From DASWTL01 sp036402155 (lineage in GTDB: Bacteria; Bacteroidota; Bacteroidia; Sphingobacteriales; Sphingobacteriaceae), in the NCBI GenBank assembly GCA_036402155.1, contig DASWTL010000017.1:1-19805 (forward strand): 19,805 nt of DNA, read 5' to 3'. The translations under genes were made by a program, and so were the position numbers. The notes beneath the pieces were generated by a model. The model worked only from the letters and a program-made list of their open reading frames with translations. It made no database searches and was not told the origin of the DNA. Positions 1 through 7,055 of the stretch are shown here, piece after piece. The stretch's first letter is position 1; each line of letters opens with the position of its first letter.

Positions 1-485
1 TTGTTTAGTGCATTTTTCTGATGCCTGGTTTTCATCCAGGCTTCATCATCCCAATCATGCCACGTAGTAGAAACTATCGAGGCGGTTTTGGGTGGGAGCT
101 CACACTGCAATGCAAATGGATCGCTTTTTTCGAGAATCTTACCGTTGCCTGAAATAATATGATATTTATATATTTCACCTAGATCTACTCCCGGAATAAA
201 TAATTCCCAAATACCTGAGCCGTCCCACCGAACATTCATCGGGTGACTTTCGGTATTCCAGCCGTTAAAGTTTCCGGTTACCGATACTTTTACAGCATTT
301 GGCGCCCAAACCGCAAAATAAGTTCCTTTTTGCCCGTTGAATTCTACAACATGGGACCCAAAATTTTCATAAAGCTTAAAATGCTTTCCTGAACGAAAAA
401 GACTGATATCGAAATCGGTGAACCTGGAATAATTTACATCGAGCGGATGTTTTTTTTCTGAACGATGCAAATCCTGATTCTTCAT
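1..485 (-). CDS. glgB: 1,4-alpha-glucan branching enzyme, N-terminal part (cut by window edge)
   Basis: This is the first 161 codons of glycogen branching enzyme; the gene continues past the left edge. GlgB cuts alpha-1,4 glucan chains and re-attaches them as alpha-1,6 branches in the cytoplasm during glycogen synthesis. The visible part reads MKNQDLHRSEKKHPLD, then a region around residues 35-120 with GTYFAVWAPNAVKVSVTGNFNGWN-like residues (shown here only in part: FAVWAPNA and GNFNGW), which is the carbohydrate-binding module 48 / early-set domain found at the front of branching enzymes. The GH13 catalytic barrel lies outside the window, so catalytic residues cannot be checked. The ATG at 485 is chosen because it precedes the conserved region by a normal length. 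The gene lies 91 bp downstream of a GH31 glucosidase on the same strand, which fits a glucan metabolism pair. A glycogen debranching or maltogenic GH13 enzyme with CBM48 is the alternative. Confidence 0.88.
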   Translation of the reverse strand, partial: MKNQDLHRSEKKHPLDVNYSRFTDFDISLFRSGKHFKLYENFGSHVVEFNGQKGTYFAVWAPNAVKVSVTGNFNGWNTESHPMNVRWDGSGIWELFIPGVDLGEIYKYHIISGNGKILEKSDPFALQCELPPKTASIVSTTWHDWDDEAWMKTRHQKNALN

Positions 486-540
486 AGGCTTAAGCTTTTA
501 AGCGATTTCGATTTAAACATGAATGTATACTGTTTGTTTG

Positions 541-574
541 TAAGTGTCAGACACCATTAAGGTGTCTGACCTTA
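541..574. repeat. GTCAGACACC hairpin in the GH31-glgB gap
   Basis: A perfect 10-bp inverted repeat (GTCAGACACC at 546-555 and GGTGTCTGAC at 561-570) surrounds a 5-nt loop. After a 1-nt bulge at 545 it is extended by TAAG (541-544) pairing with CTTA (571-574). It begins just 3 nt past the GH31 stop codon on the minus strand. No T-run follows it on the minus strand, so it is not a standard intrinsic terminator. It could be a transcript 3'-end stabiliser or a dispersed REP-type palindrome; GTGTCTGAC-type palindromes recall REP elements linked to Y1 transposases, but this is from memory only. Confidence 0.7.
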
Positions 575-576
575 AG

Positions 577-3048
577 TTACAGTAAAATTTGAATCTCCCT
601 GAAATTTTTATTCACCTTTAACCTGAGCCGTTCAAGTTCATCTATAACCAGCTCATTTTTATACTCTTTACCATCCACATAAACTTTGCCCGGCTTGAAA
701 GGTAAGCCAATTATTTTCAGATCATAGGTTTCATACCGTGGTGTAAAGAGGCCTTCGGTAGATTGTTTGATGATCATATTTTCAGTATCTCCGTTAACTA
801 TGAATTTCTTCTCAAGGTAAATATCCTGTTCATAGGCAAAGGTGTCATCATGATCTTCATAATAAAATGAGTTTACTTCACAATCAGAATAATAGATCTG
901 GAACATCAGCTCATCAACTTCAAATTGGCCAACATACTGCATTAATGGAGATTCTGGTATTACAGAGCCGGCTTTAACAAATACCGGCATACTGGTAAGC
1001 GGGGCATGTACCGAATGTTCAGTTCCGCCTTCATAAAGTTCATGCGTCCAGTAATGATACCACCTGCCTTCTGGCAGATAAACTGTTTTATGATTAGCGC
1101 CGGGTACAGTTACCGGAGCTACTAATATTTTGTCACCAAATGTAAATTCATCTTCGCGGATATGGTTGTCCATATTCTCCTGCTCATGCATTACAACAGG
1201 GCGTAGAATAGGAAATCCATATTTATGATGTTCCCAGAACGTGCTGTAAATGTAAGGTAGTAACCTGTAGCGCATTTCGATAAAATGCCGGTTGATATTT
1301 TCATATTCTTCCCCAAAACTCCATGGTTCTCGTTCTGCAGTATCACCGGCTGAGTGGGCGCGCATAAATGGTGAAAATACGCCCAGCTGTATCCACCTGG
1401 TAAAAAGCTCAGCATCAGGCTCTCCGCTGAATCCGCCGATATCTGTTCCGCAAAAAGGAACTCCGGATATCGAAAGGCGTTGCATTTGCAGGTTGCCCAT
1501 CTTTAAGTGTTCCCAGCTGGCTACATTGTCACCTGTCCACACTGAGGCGTATCGCTGCATACCTGCATAACCGGCCCTGGTAATGGTAAAGGGTCTCTTG
1601 TTTCTCTGAAGTTTTTTTAATCCTTCATAAGTAGCCCGTACCATTTGCATTCCATAAATATTATGTGCTTTACGATGAGATCCGCGATGTCCGTCATAAT
1701 TATGGCGTACATCGTTGGGGAAAGTTCCCGAACCAAATACTGCCGGTTCATTCATGTCATTCCAAACACCGGCTACTCCTGCATCAACCAGGTCCTGGAA
1801 AAGGCCGCCCCACCATTCACGTACCTTTGGATTGGTAAAATCCGGGAACTGGCACCGGCCAGGCCAAACATGTCCTTCCATAAAATAATCATCGGACCGA
1901 CGGCAGAAGTACTTATTTTGTTTTCCTTCGCGATAAACCCAGTAATTATCATCAACCTTAATTCCGGGATCAATAATCACTACCGTTTTAAAACCATCAT
2001 CCGATAATTCCTTGATCATCCGCTTGGGATTGGGAAAAAACTTCCTGTTCCAGGTAAAACACCTGTAACCATCCATGTAGTCAATATCCAGATAAATGGC
2101 GTCGCAAGGAATTTTGCGTTCTCTGAAATTTTTAGCCAGATCTTTAACCTTACTTTCCGGATAATAACTCCACCTGCATTGGTGAAAGCCTAATGCCCAT
2201 TTTGGTGGCATGGGATGAGTGCCGGTTAACGTATGGTAACGTTTAACAACATCCATCATGTGCGGGCCATGGATGTAATAATATCTTAGTTCACCGCCAT
2301 CAGCCCAAAAACTGGTTTTATTCGCATCTTCATGTGCAAAATCGAAGTGACTTTTAAAGCTGTTATCGAAAAAAATACCGTAGCCTATATTTTGATTGAT
2401 GCCAATATAAAAAGGTATAGAACGGTATAACGGATCCTGGTGCTTGTTGAATGAGTAAACATCACTGTTCCAATTAACCAGGCGTTTTCCACGGAGATTA
2501 AAGTCTGTAGTCTTATCGCCAAGGCCAAAGAAGCTTTCTCCCTGTGTGCTTTTTTTTGTGCAATACACATAATAACCACCAAAATCTACATTTTCTTCCC
2601 AATGCATGGCAGATGCATCCTCACTGATCACCTGATCCTTTCGGTTGGCAAAGGAAATATGAAAGTTCTTTTTGTTAATTATACAAGTCACGGTATCTGT
2701 GGACACACGATATGAATCATCGTCTTCCGCAAATTTAAATACGGTTACCCGCTGTTCAGAAACCGGTACTGCATATGAAAAATCGGCAAGGAAAACTCCA
2801 TGTGGAGCCATTCGGACACGGATGATCTCATCACTAACCACCAGAACCTCAACCTTTGCATCTCCGTCAGAGAAATAAAACTTATTGCCGTCCTGTGTAT
2901 ATTCCTTTACCTCGGTCAGATATTTTTTTATTATAGGTTCCGGGGTTAGAACCACGGGGTTATTAAGGAATTTTACCTCATCATCGTTTACCTCATCCGT
3001 ATTTAAAAAAAGGGGGTTGTCTTCCAGACCGGAAATCTCTTCTGTCAT
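577..3048 (-). CDS. Glycoside hydrolase family 31 (alpha-glucosidase-like), cytoplasmic
   Basis: An 823-residue GH31 enzyme, expected to release glucose (or a related sugar) from the non-reducing end of alpha-glucosides by a retaining mechanism. The N-terminal beta-sandwich spans about residues 40-260 and the TIM barrel follows from about 280 to 620. The family signature GVWNDMNEP is present with the nucleophile Asp431, and the acid/base Asp507 lies in VWTGDN. The FMRAHS segment at 561-566 carries the usual substrate-binding Arg and His. The barrel start has the typical PPKWALGFHQCRWSYY. C-terminal beta domains complete a normal family length. No signal peptide is visible, so it should act on internal glucans or imported maltodextrins. 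It sits directly upstream of glgB, in line with a glycogen or maltodextrin role. Exact substrate (alpha-glucosidase versus alpha-xylosidase or sulfoquinovosidase) cannot be read from sequence alone, though the motif set favours alpha-glucosidase. Confidence 0.93.
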   Translation of the reverse strand: MTEEISGLEDNPLFLNTDEVNDDEVKFLNNPVVLTPEPIIKKYLTEVKEYTQDGNKFYFSDGDAKVEVLVVSDEIIRVRMAPHGVFLADFSYAVPVSEQRVTVFKFAEDDDSYRVSTDTVTCIINKKNFHISFANRKDQVISEDASAMHWEENVDFGGYYVYCTKKSTQGESFFGLGDKTTDFNLRGKRLVNWNSDVYSFNKHQDPLYRSIPFYIGINQNIGYGIFFDNSFKSHFDFAHEDANKTSFWADGGELRYYYIHGPHMMDVVKRYHTLTGTHPMPPKWALGFHQCRWSYYPESKVKDLAKNFRERKIPCDAIYLDIDYMDGYRCFTWNRKFFPNPKRMIKELSDDGFKTVVIIDPGIKVDDNYWVYREGKQNKYFCRRSDDYFMEGHVWPGRCQFPDFTNPKVREWWGGLFQDLVDAGVAGVWNDMNEPAVFGSGTFPNDVRHNYDGHRGSHRKAHNIYGMQMVRATYEGLKKLQRNKRPFTITRAGYAGMQRYASVWTGDNVASWEHLKMGNLQMQRLSISGVPFCGTDIGGFSGEPDAELFTRWIQLGVFSPFMRAHSAGDTAEREPWSFGEEYENINRHFIEMRYRLLPYIYSTFWEHHKYGFPILRPVVMHEQENMDNHIREDEFTFGDKILVAPVTVPGANHKTVYLPEGRWYHYWTHELYEGGTEHSVHAPLTSMPVFVKAGSVIPESPLMQYVGQFEVDELMFQIYYSDCEVNSFYYEDHDDTFAYEQDIYLEKKFIVNGDTENMIIKQSTEGLFTPRYETYDLKIIGLPFKPGKVYVDGKEYKNELVIDELERLRLKVNKNFREIQILL

Positions 3049-3086
3049 TTATATAGTTTTAATTCTGATAAATTATTGCAGTTAAT

Positions 3087-3117
3087 CGAATATACATCAT
3101 AACTGTTGATATCACAA
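3087..3117 (-). promoter_or_regulatory. Candidate promoter of the GH31 gene
   Basis: On the minus strand a TTG (3117-3115) is followed after 20 bp by TATATTCG (3094-3087). The Bacteroidota sigma-A consensus is TTTG, about 19 bp, TAnnTTTG, so the -7 box matches 6 of 6 fixed bases except one. It lies about 40 bp ahead of the GH31 ATG in the 123-bp gap after sppA. The match is moderate and other starts are possible. Confidence 0.35.
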
Positions 3118-3171
3118 CTTCGTGTGATCAGTACACTAACTTGCACTGTCTTCAAAGAAGATTGAGTCAGG

Positions 3172-4938
3172 TTAATTAATAGTGATTGAATATGGTAAGC
3201 GCGCCTGGACACCTGTAAATTGCAAAGCTGATTTCAGCTGTTGATAATATAAATAATTACTCCCAAGTTCTTTTTTAGTAAGATAATCACTTATTTTATC
3301 TGCAGAGTTATCAAAAAGGGCATGAAACGGATCTTTTTGAGATGGGTATTCTACAATTTTATACTCTTTGATATTTGCTTTACGGGCAGCTGATTTCACG
3401 GCATCATTTATATTACCCAGGCGGTCAACTAAACCGTTTTTTAATGCTTCGGTTCCGCTCCACACTCTTCCCTGTCCAATACTATCTATATATGCCGGGC
3501 TTCTTTTTCTTCCCTGTCCAACTTTAATGGTAAAATCGCTGTAAATATCATTTACCTCTTTTTGTATGATCATCTTTTCAGCTTCGGTAAGCGGACGGGT
3601 TACAGTTCCAAGATCAGCGAATTTGCCTGTTTTAACCCCATCAAAGGTCATTCCTAATTTATTATCAAAAAATTTCTGCATATTAGGAATGATTCCAAAA
3701 ACACCAATTGAGCCAGTAATGGTATTGGGCTGTGCAAAAATTGAATCCGCAGCGCAAGCGATATAATAACCTCCTGAAGCTGCAACATCACCCATAGAAA
3801 CCACTATGGGTTTAACTTTTTTTGTAAGAACCACTTCTCTCCATATCACATCAGAAGCAAGTGCGCTCCCACCGGGTGAGTTTACCCGTAAGACCACGGC
3901 TTTTATCTTTTTATCCAGGCGGGCAGTGCGGATAGCTTTTGAAATTCGTTCAGAGCCAATTGTTTCCTCATTGCCATCACCGCTAATAATTTCACCGGAT
4001 GCATATATGATGGCAAGCCGGTCAGAAGCAGATGAAGATTTTTCTTCAGCTGTGGGGGCATATGTCTTAAGATTTACAGAATTAACATTTTTATCTTTCT
4101 CAGTGCCGGTTAGCACTCTGAGATCTTCCAGAACCTGGTCTTTATAACGAATGCCATCTGCCAGTTTATAATTTACTGCATCCCGGGCGTTTCGGATTAA
4201 TGCGCTATCTGCAATTTTAGCCAGGCTGGTTTTTGGAATTCTTCTGCTGGCTGAAATCTTTTCTAAGAAATGATCGTACATGGATCCCAGAAAACCAGTA
4301 ACCTGCTGACGATTTGCATCGCTCATTTTGTCGAGTATAAATGGTTCTACAGCACTTTTATAAGTGCCAACCTTTATAACCTGGGCCTCAATATCCAGCT
4401 TTTCGAGAGTGCCTTTAAAGAAGATCATCTGTGAGCTGAAACCTCTGAAATCAAGCAAACCTTCCGGATTTATATACACCTTGCCTGCTGAAGCAAGGTA
4501 ATAAGCATTTTGTGCATAAACTTCACTATATGAATAAATGAATTTTCCTGAATTTTTAAAATCCAGCAGCGCATTTCTTATTTCTTCAACTGTAGCCTGG
4601 CCAGCCTGTAACGATGTTAAATCAAGATATATACCCTTTATATGATCATCTGTTTTAGCTTTTTTAATGCTTGCAAGGATATCGTTTAACCCGGGAAGTT
4701 TAGTATTCTCTAAATGAAAGAAATCCATATTTGCGAAAGGATTTTTATCTGTACGTTCTGCAATTGGAAAATCCAGTTTCATATGCAGTACAGATCCTGG
4801 TTTTACATCAGCCTTTGTTTCTCTTCCGGCAGAGGTAATTACGGCAGTTAAGACTGCAGCAAGGAATATAAATAAAACAATGAACGACAGGACAAAACCT
4901 ACCATCGAAGCAAAAACAAATTTGAAGAATTCTTTCAT
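3172..4938 (-). CDS. sppA: Signal peptide peptidase SppA, 67-kDa type
   Basis: Membrane-anchored serine protease that degrades signal peptides left behind after secretion. The protein is about 588 residues, the double-domain (67K) form also seen in E. coli. A single N-terminal membrane segment (around residues 8-36, rich in V, F, L and I) anchors it. The two S49 domains follow. The catalytic Lys is in the first domain (K194 in TYKSAVEPF), and the nucleophile Ser is in the second (S388 in GDVAASGGYY), the usual Ser/Lys dyad. I chose the ATG at 4938, giving MKEFFKF, rather than the upstream in-frame ATG at 4974, because a near-consensus -7 box (4972-4979) overlaps that upstream codon. It is divergent from folK across 94 bp. 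Nothing unusual is seen in the active-site motifs. Confidence 0.95.
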   Translation of the reverse strand: MKEFFKFVFASMVGFVLSFIVLFIFLAAVLTAVITSAGRETKADVKPGSVLHMKLDFPIAERTDKNPFANMDFFHLENTKLPGLNDILASIKKAKTDDHIKGIYLDLTSLQAGQATVEEIRNALLDFKNSGKFIYSYSEVYAQNAYYLASAGKVYINPEGLLDFRGFSSQMIFFKGTLEKLDIEAQVIKVGTYKSAVEPFILDKMSDANRQQVTGFLGSMYDHFLEKISASRRIPKTSLAKIADSALIRNARDAVNYKLADGIRYKDQVLEDLRVLTGTEKDKNVNSVNLKTYAPTAEEKSSSASDRLAIIYASGEIISGDGNEETIGSERISKAIRTARLDKKIKAVVLRVNSPGGSALASDVIWREVVLTKKVKPIVVSMGDVAASGGYYIACAADSIFAQPNTITGSIGVFGIIPNMQKFFDNKLGMTFDGVKTGKFADLGTVTRPLTEAEKMIIQKEVNDIYSDFTIKVGQGRKRSPAYIDSIGQGRVWSGTEALKNGLVDRLGNINDAVKSAARKANIKEYKIVEYPSQKDPFHALFDNSADKISDYLTKKELGSNYLYYQQLKSALQFTGVQARLPYSITIN

Positions 4939-4971
4939 TTCAGAATTAAAACCTTTAACTATGCAAGTATA

Positions 4972-5003
4972 CAAAAATATAGGGCCAGCACATGATGTTG
5001 AAA
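4972..5003 (-). promoter_or_regulatory. sppA promoter
   Basis: Read on the minus strand: TTTC (5003-5000), a 20-bp spacer, then TATTTTTG (4979-4972), a perfect match to the Bacteroidota -7 consensus TAnnTTTG. Transcription would start near 4965-4968, leaving a leader of roughly 28 nt before the ATG at 4938. This location excludes the longer sppA reading frame start at 4974. Confidence 0.6.
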
Positions 5004-5032
5004 GACATTATCGTTATAATTAAAGTTCTGTG

Positions 5033-5527
5033 ATGCAGGGTGTTTATTTGCTTTTAGGTAGCAATTTGGGCGATCGTGAATATTATATTTCTGAAGCTGT
5101 TGATCTGATAAGCCAACGGGCAGGAGTAGTGGAATTAAAGTCTTCCTATTATGAAACAGCTTCATGGGGTAAGACAGATCAACCCGACTTTATTAACCAG
5201 GCGATATTTTTAAAAACGAAATTATTACCTCAACAGTTATTAATTACTATATTAGATATAGAAAAACATTTTGGCAGAGAGCGACTAGTGAAATGGGGCT
5301 CAAGAACCATAGATATTGACATCTTATTCTATTCAGATATGATAATAAAGGAGTCTGATCTGGTTGTTCCGCATCCGTACCTGCACGAAAGAGCTTTTGC
5401 CTTATTGCCTCTTGCTGAGATTGCCGCTGAATTTGTACATCCTCAATGCAAGAAAACTATTTTGGAATTATGTAACTCATTGGCAGATAACTTATCGGTA
5501 AAAAAGCTTGCTGCCGGATCGAATTAA
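5033..5527 (+). CDS. folK: 2-amino-4-hydroxy-6-hydroxymethyldihydropteridine pyrophosphokinase
   Basis: HPPK transfers pyrophosphate from ATP to 6-hydroxymethyl-7,8-dihydropterin, the step before dihydropteroate synthase in folate synthesis, in the cytoplasm. The 164-residue protein has the usual single-domain length. It opens with YLLLGSNLGDR, the typical start of the family. It contains the HPPK signature as KWGSRTIDIDIL, with the two magnesium-binding aspartates at D94 and D96; the usual Pro in RWGPR is Ser here, which the signature allows. The conserved PHPYLHERAF segment follows. An in-frame GTG lies one codon upstream (5030), so the start could be 5030 or 5033; ATG is preferred. The Hpt gene starts 7 bp after its stop, so the two are probably co-transcribed. 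Confidence 0.95.
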   Translation: MQGVYLLLGSNLGDREYYISEAVDLISQRAGVVELKSSYYETASWGKTDQPDFINQAIFLKTKLLPQQLLITILDIEKHFGRERLVKWGSRTIDIDILFYSDMIIKESDLVVPHPYLHERAFALLPLAEIAAEFVHPQCKKTILELCNSLADNLSVKKLAAGSN

Positions 5528-5534
5528 TTAACTT

Positions 5535-5918
5535 ATGACAGAACAGAATAATAAACCATCGGTAATGGATCTTGACCTTTCTTATCTTAGAGATGTTGCC
5601 AGTGGAAGTGCAGAGTTTATGGTTGAGATGATTGATATTTTTCTTGATCAGACCCCGGAGTATTTCGAGAAGCTTGATGCTGCGGTAAAAGCAAAAGATT
5701 GGAAAACTGTAGCTGATGTATCTCACAAGATTAAGCCTACACTGGTTTTTATGGGTGTTGACATAAGTAAGTATGATATTGGCGCAATTGAGCGTAAAGC
5801 CAGAGACCTGGTCGATCTGGATCAGATCGAGCCTCAGTTTAATAATCTGAAAGCAATGGGCGCAGGCCTTTTCAGCAGGCTGGAGGAAATTAAAAAAGAG
5901 CTGCAGGCCGATATTTAA
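5535..5918 (+). CDS. Small Hpt-domain phosphotransfer protein
   Basis: A 127-residue single-domain protein of the histidine phosphotransfer (Hpt) type, which passes phosphate between a hybrid sensor kinase receiver and a response regulator. The phospho-accepting His is H64 in VSHKIKPTLVFMG, followed by a predicted helical bundle (residues 12-125). The usual motif is HxLKGSS; here it is HKIKPTL, a conservative variant of the kind I associate with Bacteroidota Hpt proteins. No kinase or receiver gene lies in the window, so its partners are encoded elsewhere. It follows folK by 7 bp and its stop codon overlaps the convergent purS stop by 4 nt. It has no signal peptide or membrane segment and should be cytoplasmic. 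Loss of the pair with folK is biologically unexplained. Confidence 0.82.
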   Translation: MTEQNNKPSVMDLDLSYLRDVASGSAEFMVEMIDIFLDQTPEYFEKLDAAVKAKDWKTVADVSHKIKPTLVFMGVDISKYDIGAIERKARDLVDLDQIEPQFNNLKAMGAGLFSRLEEIKKELQADI

Positions 5919-6166
5919 GCCACCCTTAGCTCAAAATCATAACTTTCCATAATCAGATTGGCAAGTAATTTTTTACATGCCTGATCTACTTTTTCACGGG
6001 CTTCATTTTCATTGCCGGCTTCAACTTCCAGGGTAATATGTTTCCCAATGCGAACATTGTGAATTTCGGATAATCCCAGATTTTTCATACTTCCTGTTAC
6101 CGCTTTTCCCTGCGGATCAAGAATTTCTTTTAAAGGCATCACATTAATCTCGGCAACAAATTTCAT
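5915..6166 (-). CDS. purS: Phosphoribosylformylglycinamidine synthase subunit PurS
   Basis: PurS is the small structural subunit that joins PurQ (glutaminase) and small-type PurL to form the FGAM synthase complex of purine synthesis. The 83-residue length is typical. Diagnostic segments are MKFVAEINVMPLKEILDPQGKA near the start (short form: NVMPLKEILDPQG), then a LGLSEIHNVRIGKHI strand-turn-strand, and ANLIMESYDFEL at the end. Presence of PurS implies a three-part FGAM synthase rather than the fused large PurL used by many other Bacteroidota. The ATG overlaps the pssA stop (ATGA), so translation is probably coupled to pssA. Its stop codon overlaps the Hpt gene stop by 4 nt on the other strand. 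Confidence 0.93.
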   Translation of the reverse strand: MKFVAEINVMPLKEILDPQGKAVTGSMKNLGLSEIHNVRIGKHITLEVEAGNENEAREKVDQACKKLLANLIMESYDFELRVA

Positions 6167-6861
6167 TTTATAAGTCTGAATTGAATGATTGATAATAGAA
6201 AATAAATAAAAATAATTATCGGAACAGCTGCAAAGTTAAATATTAAAATCAATAACAGCGTTGAAGCGATCAGGGCATACCTTAATAAATTGTCAGAAAA
6301 TTTATAGCTCTTAAATTTTAACGACATTAAAGGAATCTCTGCAACCAATAATATTCCCATTCCTAAGCTGAACAGGAAAAGAAAAAAAGGATTTAAAATG
6401 TAGGAAGTAAGAAAAATGTTACCTCCGGATAAGATCATTGGTAATGAACCAATTAAAAGTGCATTGGCGGGGGTTGGCAGTCCGATAAAATTTTCAGATT
6501 GTCTTGTGTCGATATTGAATTTTGCTAATCGCAACGCGGAAAATATCGCAATTAAAAAAGCTGAGAAATTTAAATACGGACTAATTGTACCTACCTGAGG
6601 AGCCTGTAAAAAAAGATGGTAAACGATTACCGAAGGTAGTACGCCGAAGCTTACCATATCCGCCAGAGAATCCAGCTCTTTACCGATATCAGAATACGCT
6701 TTTAATGCCCTGGCAACCAGTCCGTCAGCAAAATCAAAAACTGCAGCTATAAATATCGCATACGCGGCGTAATCCAGTTTATTCTGGAATGCAAAGACAA
6801 TCCCAAGACACCCGCTAAGCAAATTTAAACAGGTAATTGCATTTGGAATGTGTTTTTTCAT
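6163..6861 (-). CDS. pssA: CDP-diacylglycerol--serine O-phosphatidyltransferase
   Basis: A membrane enzyme of the CDP-alcohol phosphatidyltransferase family that makes phosphatidylserine, the precursor of phosphatidylethanolamine. The full family motif DGx2ARx8Gx3Dx3D is present from D46 to D68 (DG at 46-47, AR at 50-51, G60, D64, D68), preceded by D43. Several hydrophobic segments follow (about 75-100, 130-165, 170-185 and 200-225), matching an integral membrane protein of 232 residues. The opening MKKHIPNAITCLNLLSG is characteristic of the type II (Bacillus-like) enzymes. Cardiolipin or phosphatidylglycerolphosphate synthases share the motif but not this N-terminus. It overlaps purS by 4 nt and lies downstream of rho, separated by a 194-bp gap holding repeats. 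Confidence 0.93.
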   Translation of the reverse strand: MKKHIPNAITCLNLLSGCLGIVFAFQNKLDYAAYAIFIAAVFDFADGLVARALKAYSDIGKELDSLADMVSFGVLPSVIVYHLFLQAPQVGTISPYLNFSAFLIAIFSALRLAKFNIDTRQSENFIGLPTPANALLIGSLPMILSGGNIFLTSYILNPFFLFLFSLGMGILLVAEIPLMSLKFKSYKFSDNLLRYALIASTLLLILIFNFAAVPIIIFIYFLLSIIQFRLIK

Positions 6862-6889
6862 AGCGTGAGCAAGTGGTTTTTAAGTTAAA

Positions 6890-6938
6890 TAGTTCATGGG
6901 CTTTTAGTTCATGGGGAATAGCTTATGGTTCATGAGGT
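6890..6938. repeat. Short TAGTTCATGGG direct repeats
   Basis: TAGTTCATGGG occurs exactly at 6890-6900 and 6905-6915, 15 bp apart, and a variant (TGGTTCATGAGG) lies at 6926-6937. They stand just upstream of pssA next to the heptad array. They may be a decayed part of the same type of simple repeat; no protein or promoter role is evident. Confidence 0.5.
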
Positions 6939-6954
6939 ATTGCATATAGTGTGT

Positions 6955-7042
6955 AACCATTAATTATCAACTATTAACCATTAACTATCAACTATCAACC
7001 ATTAACTATCAACTATCAACCATTAAACATTAACTATCAACC
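6955..7042. repeat. Heptanucleotide tandem repeat array (about 12.5 units)
   Basis: The sequence can be cut into consecutive 7-mers without gaps: AACCATT, AATTATC, AACTATT, AACCATT, AACTATC, AACTATC, AACCATT, AACTATC, AACTATC, AACCATT, AAACATT, AACTATC, then AACC. A 21-bp higher-order unit (AACCATT AACTATC AACTATC) occurs twice exactly (6976-6996 and 6997-7017) and once with changes (6955-6975). It fills the gap between the rho stop and pssA start. It has the look of the short tandemly repeated heptamers known from some bacteria, rather than a CRISPR (no spacers). Confidence 0.93.
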
Positions 7043-7055
7043 AAATAATACCCCT

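Noticed and set aside
541..574. Rho-independent terminator for the GH31 gene
   Set aside because: The stem is strong but no U-run follows on the minus strand, so it is reported as a repeat/hairpin only.
4939..4974. Longer sppA beginning at the ATG at 4974
   Set aside because: The codon lies inside the perfect -7 promoter box and adds residues not like a family N-terminus.
6955..7042. Possible CRISPR-like array
   Set aside because: The repeat is a continuous 7/21-bp tandem series without unique spacers and with no cas genes nearby.
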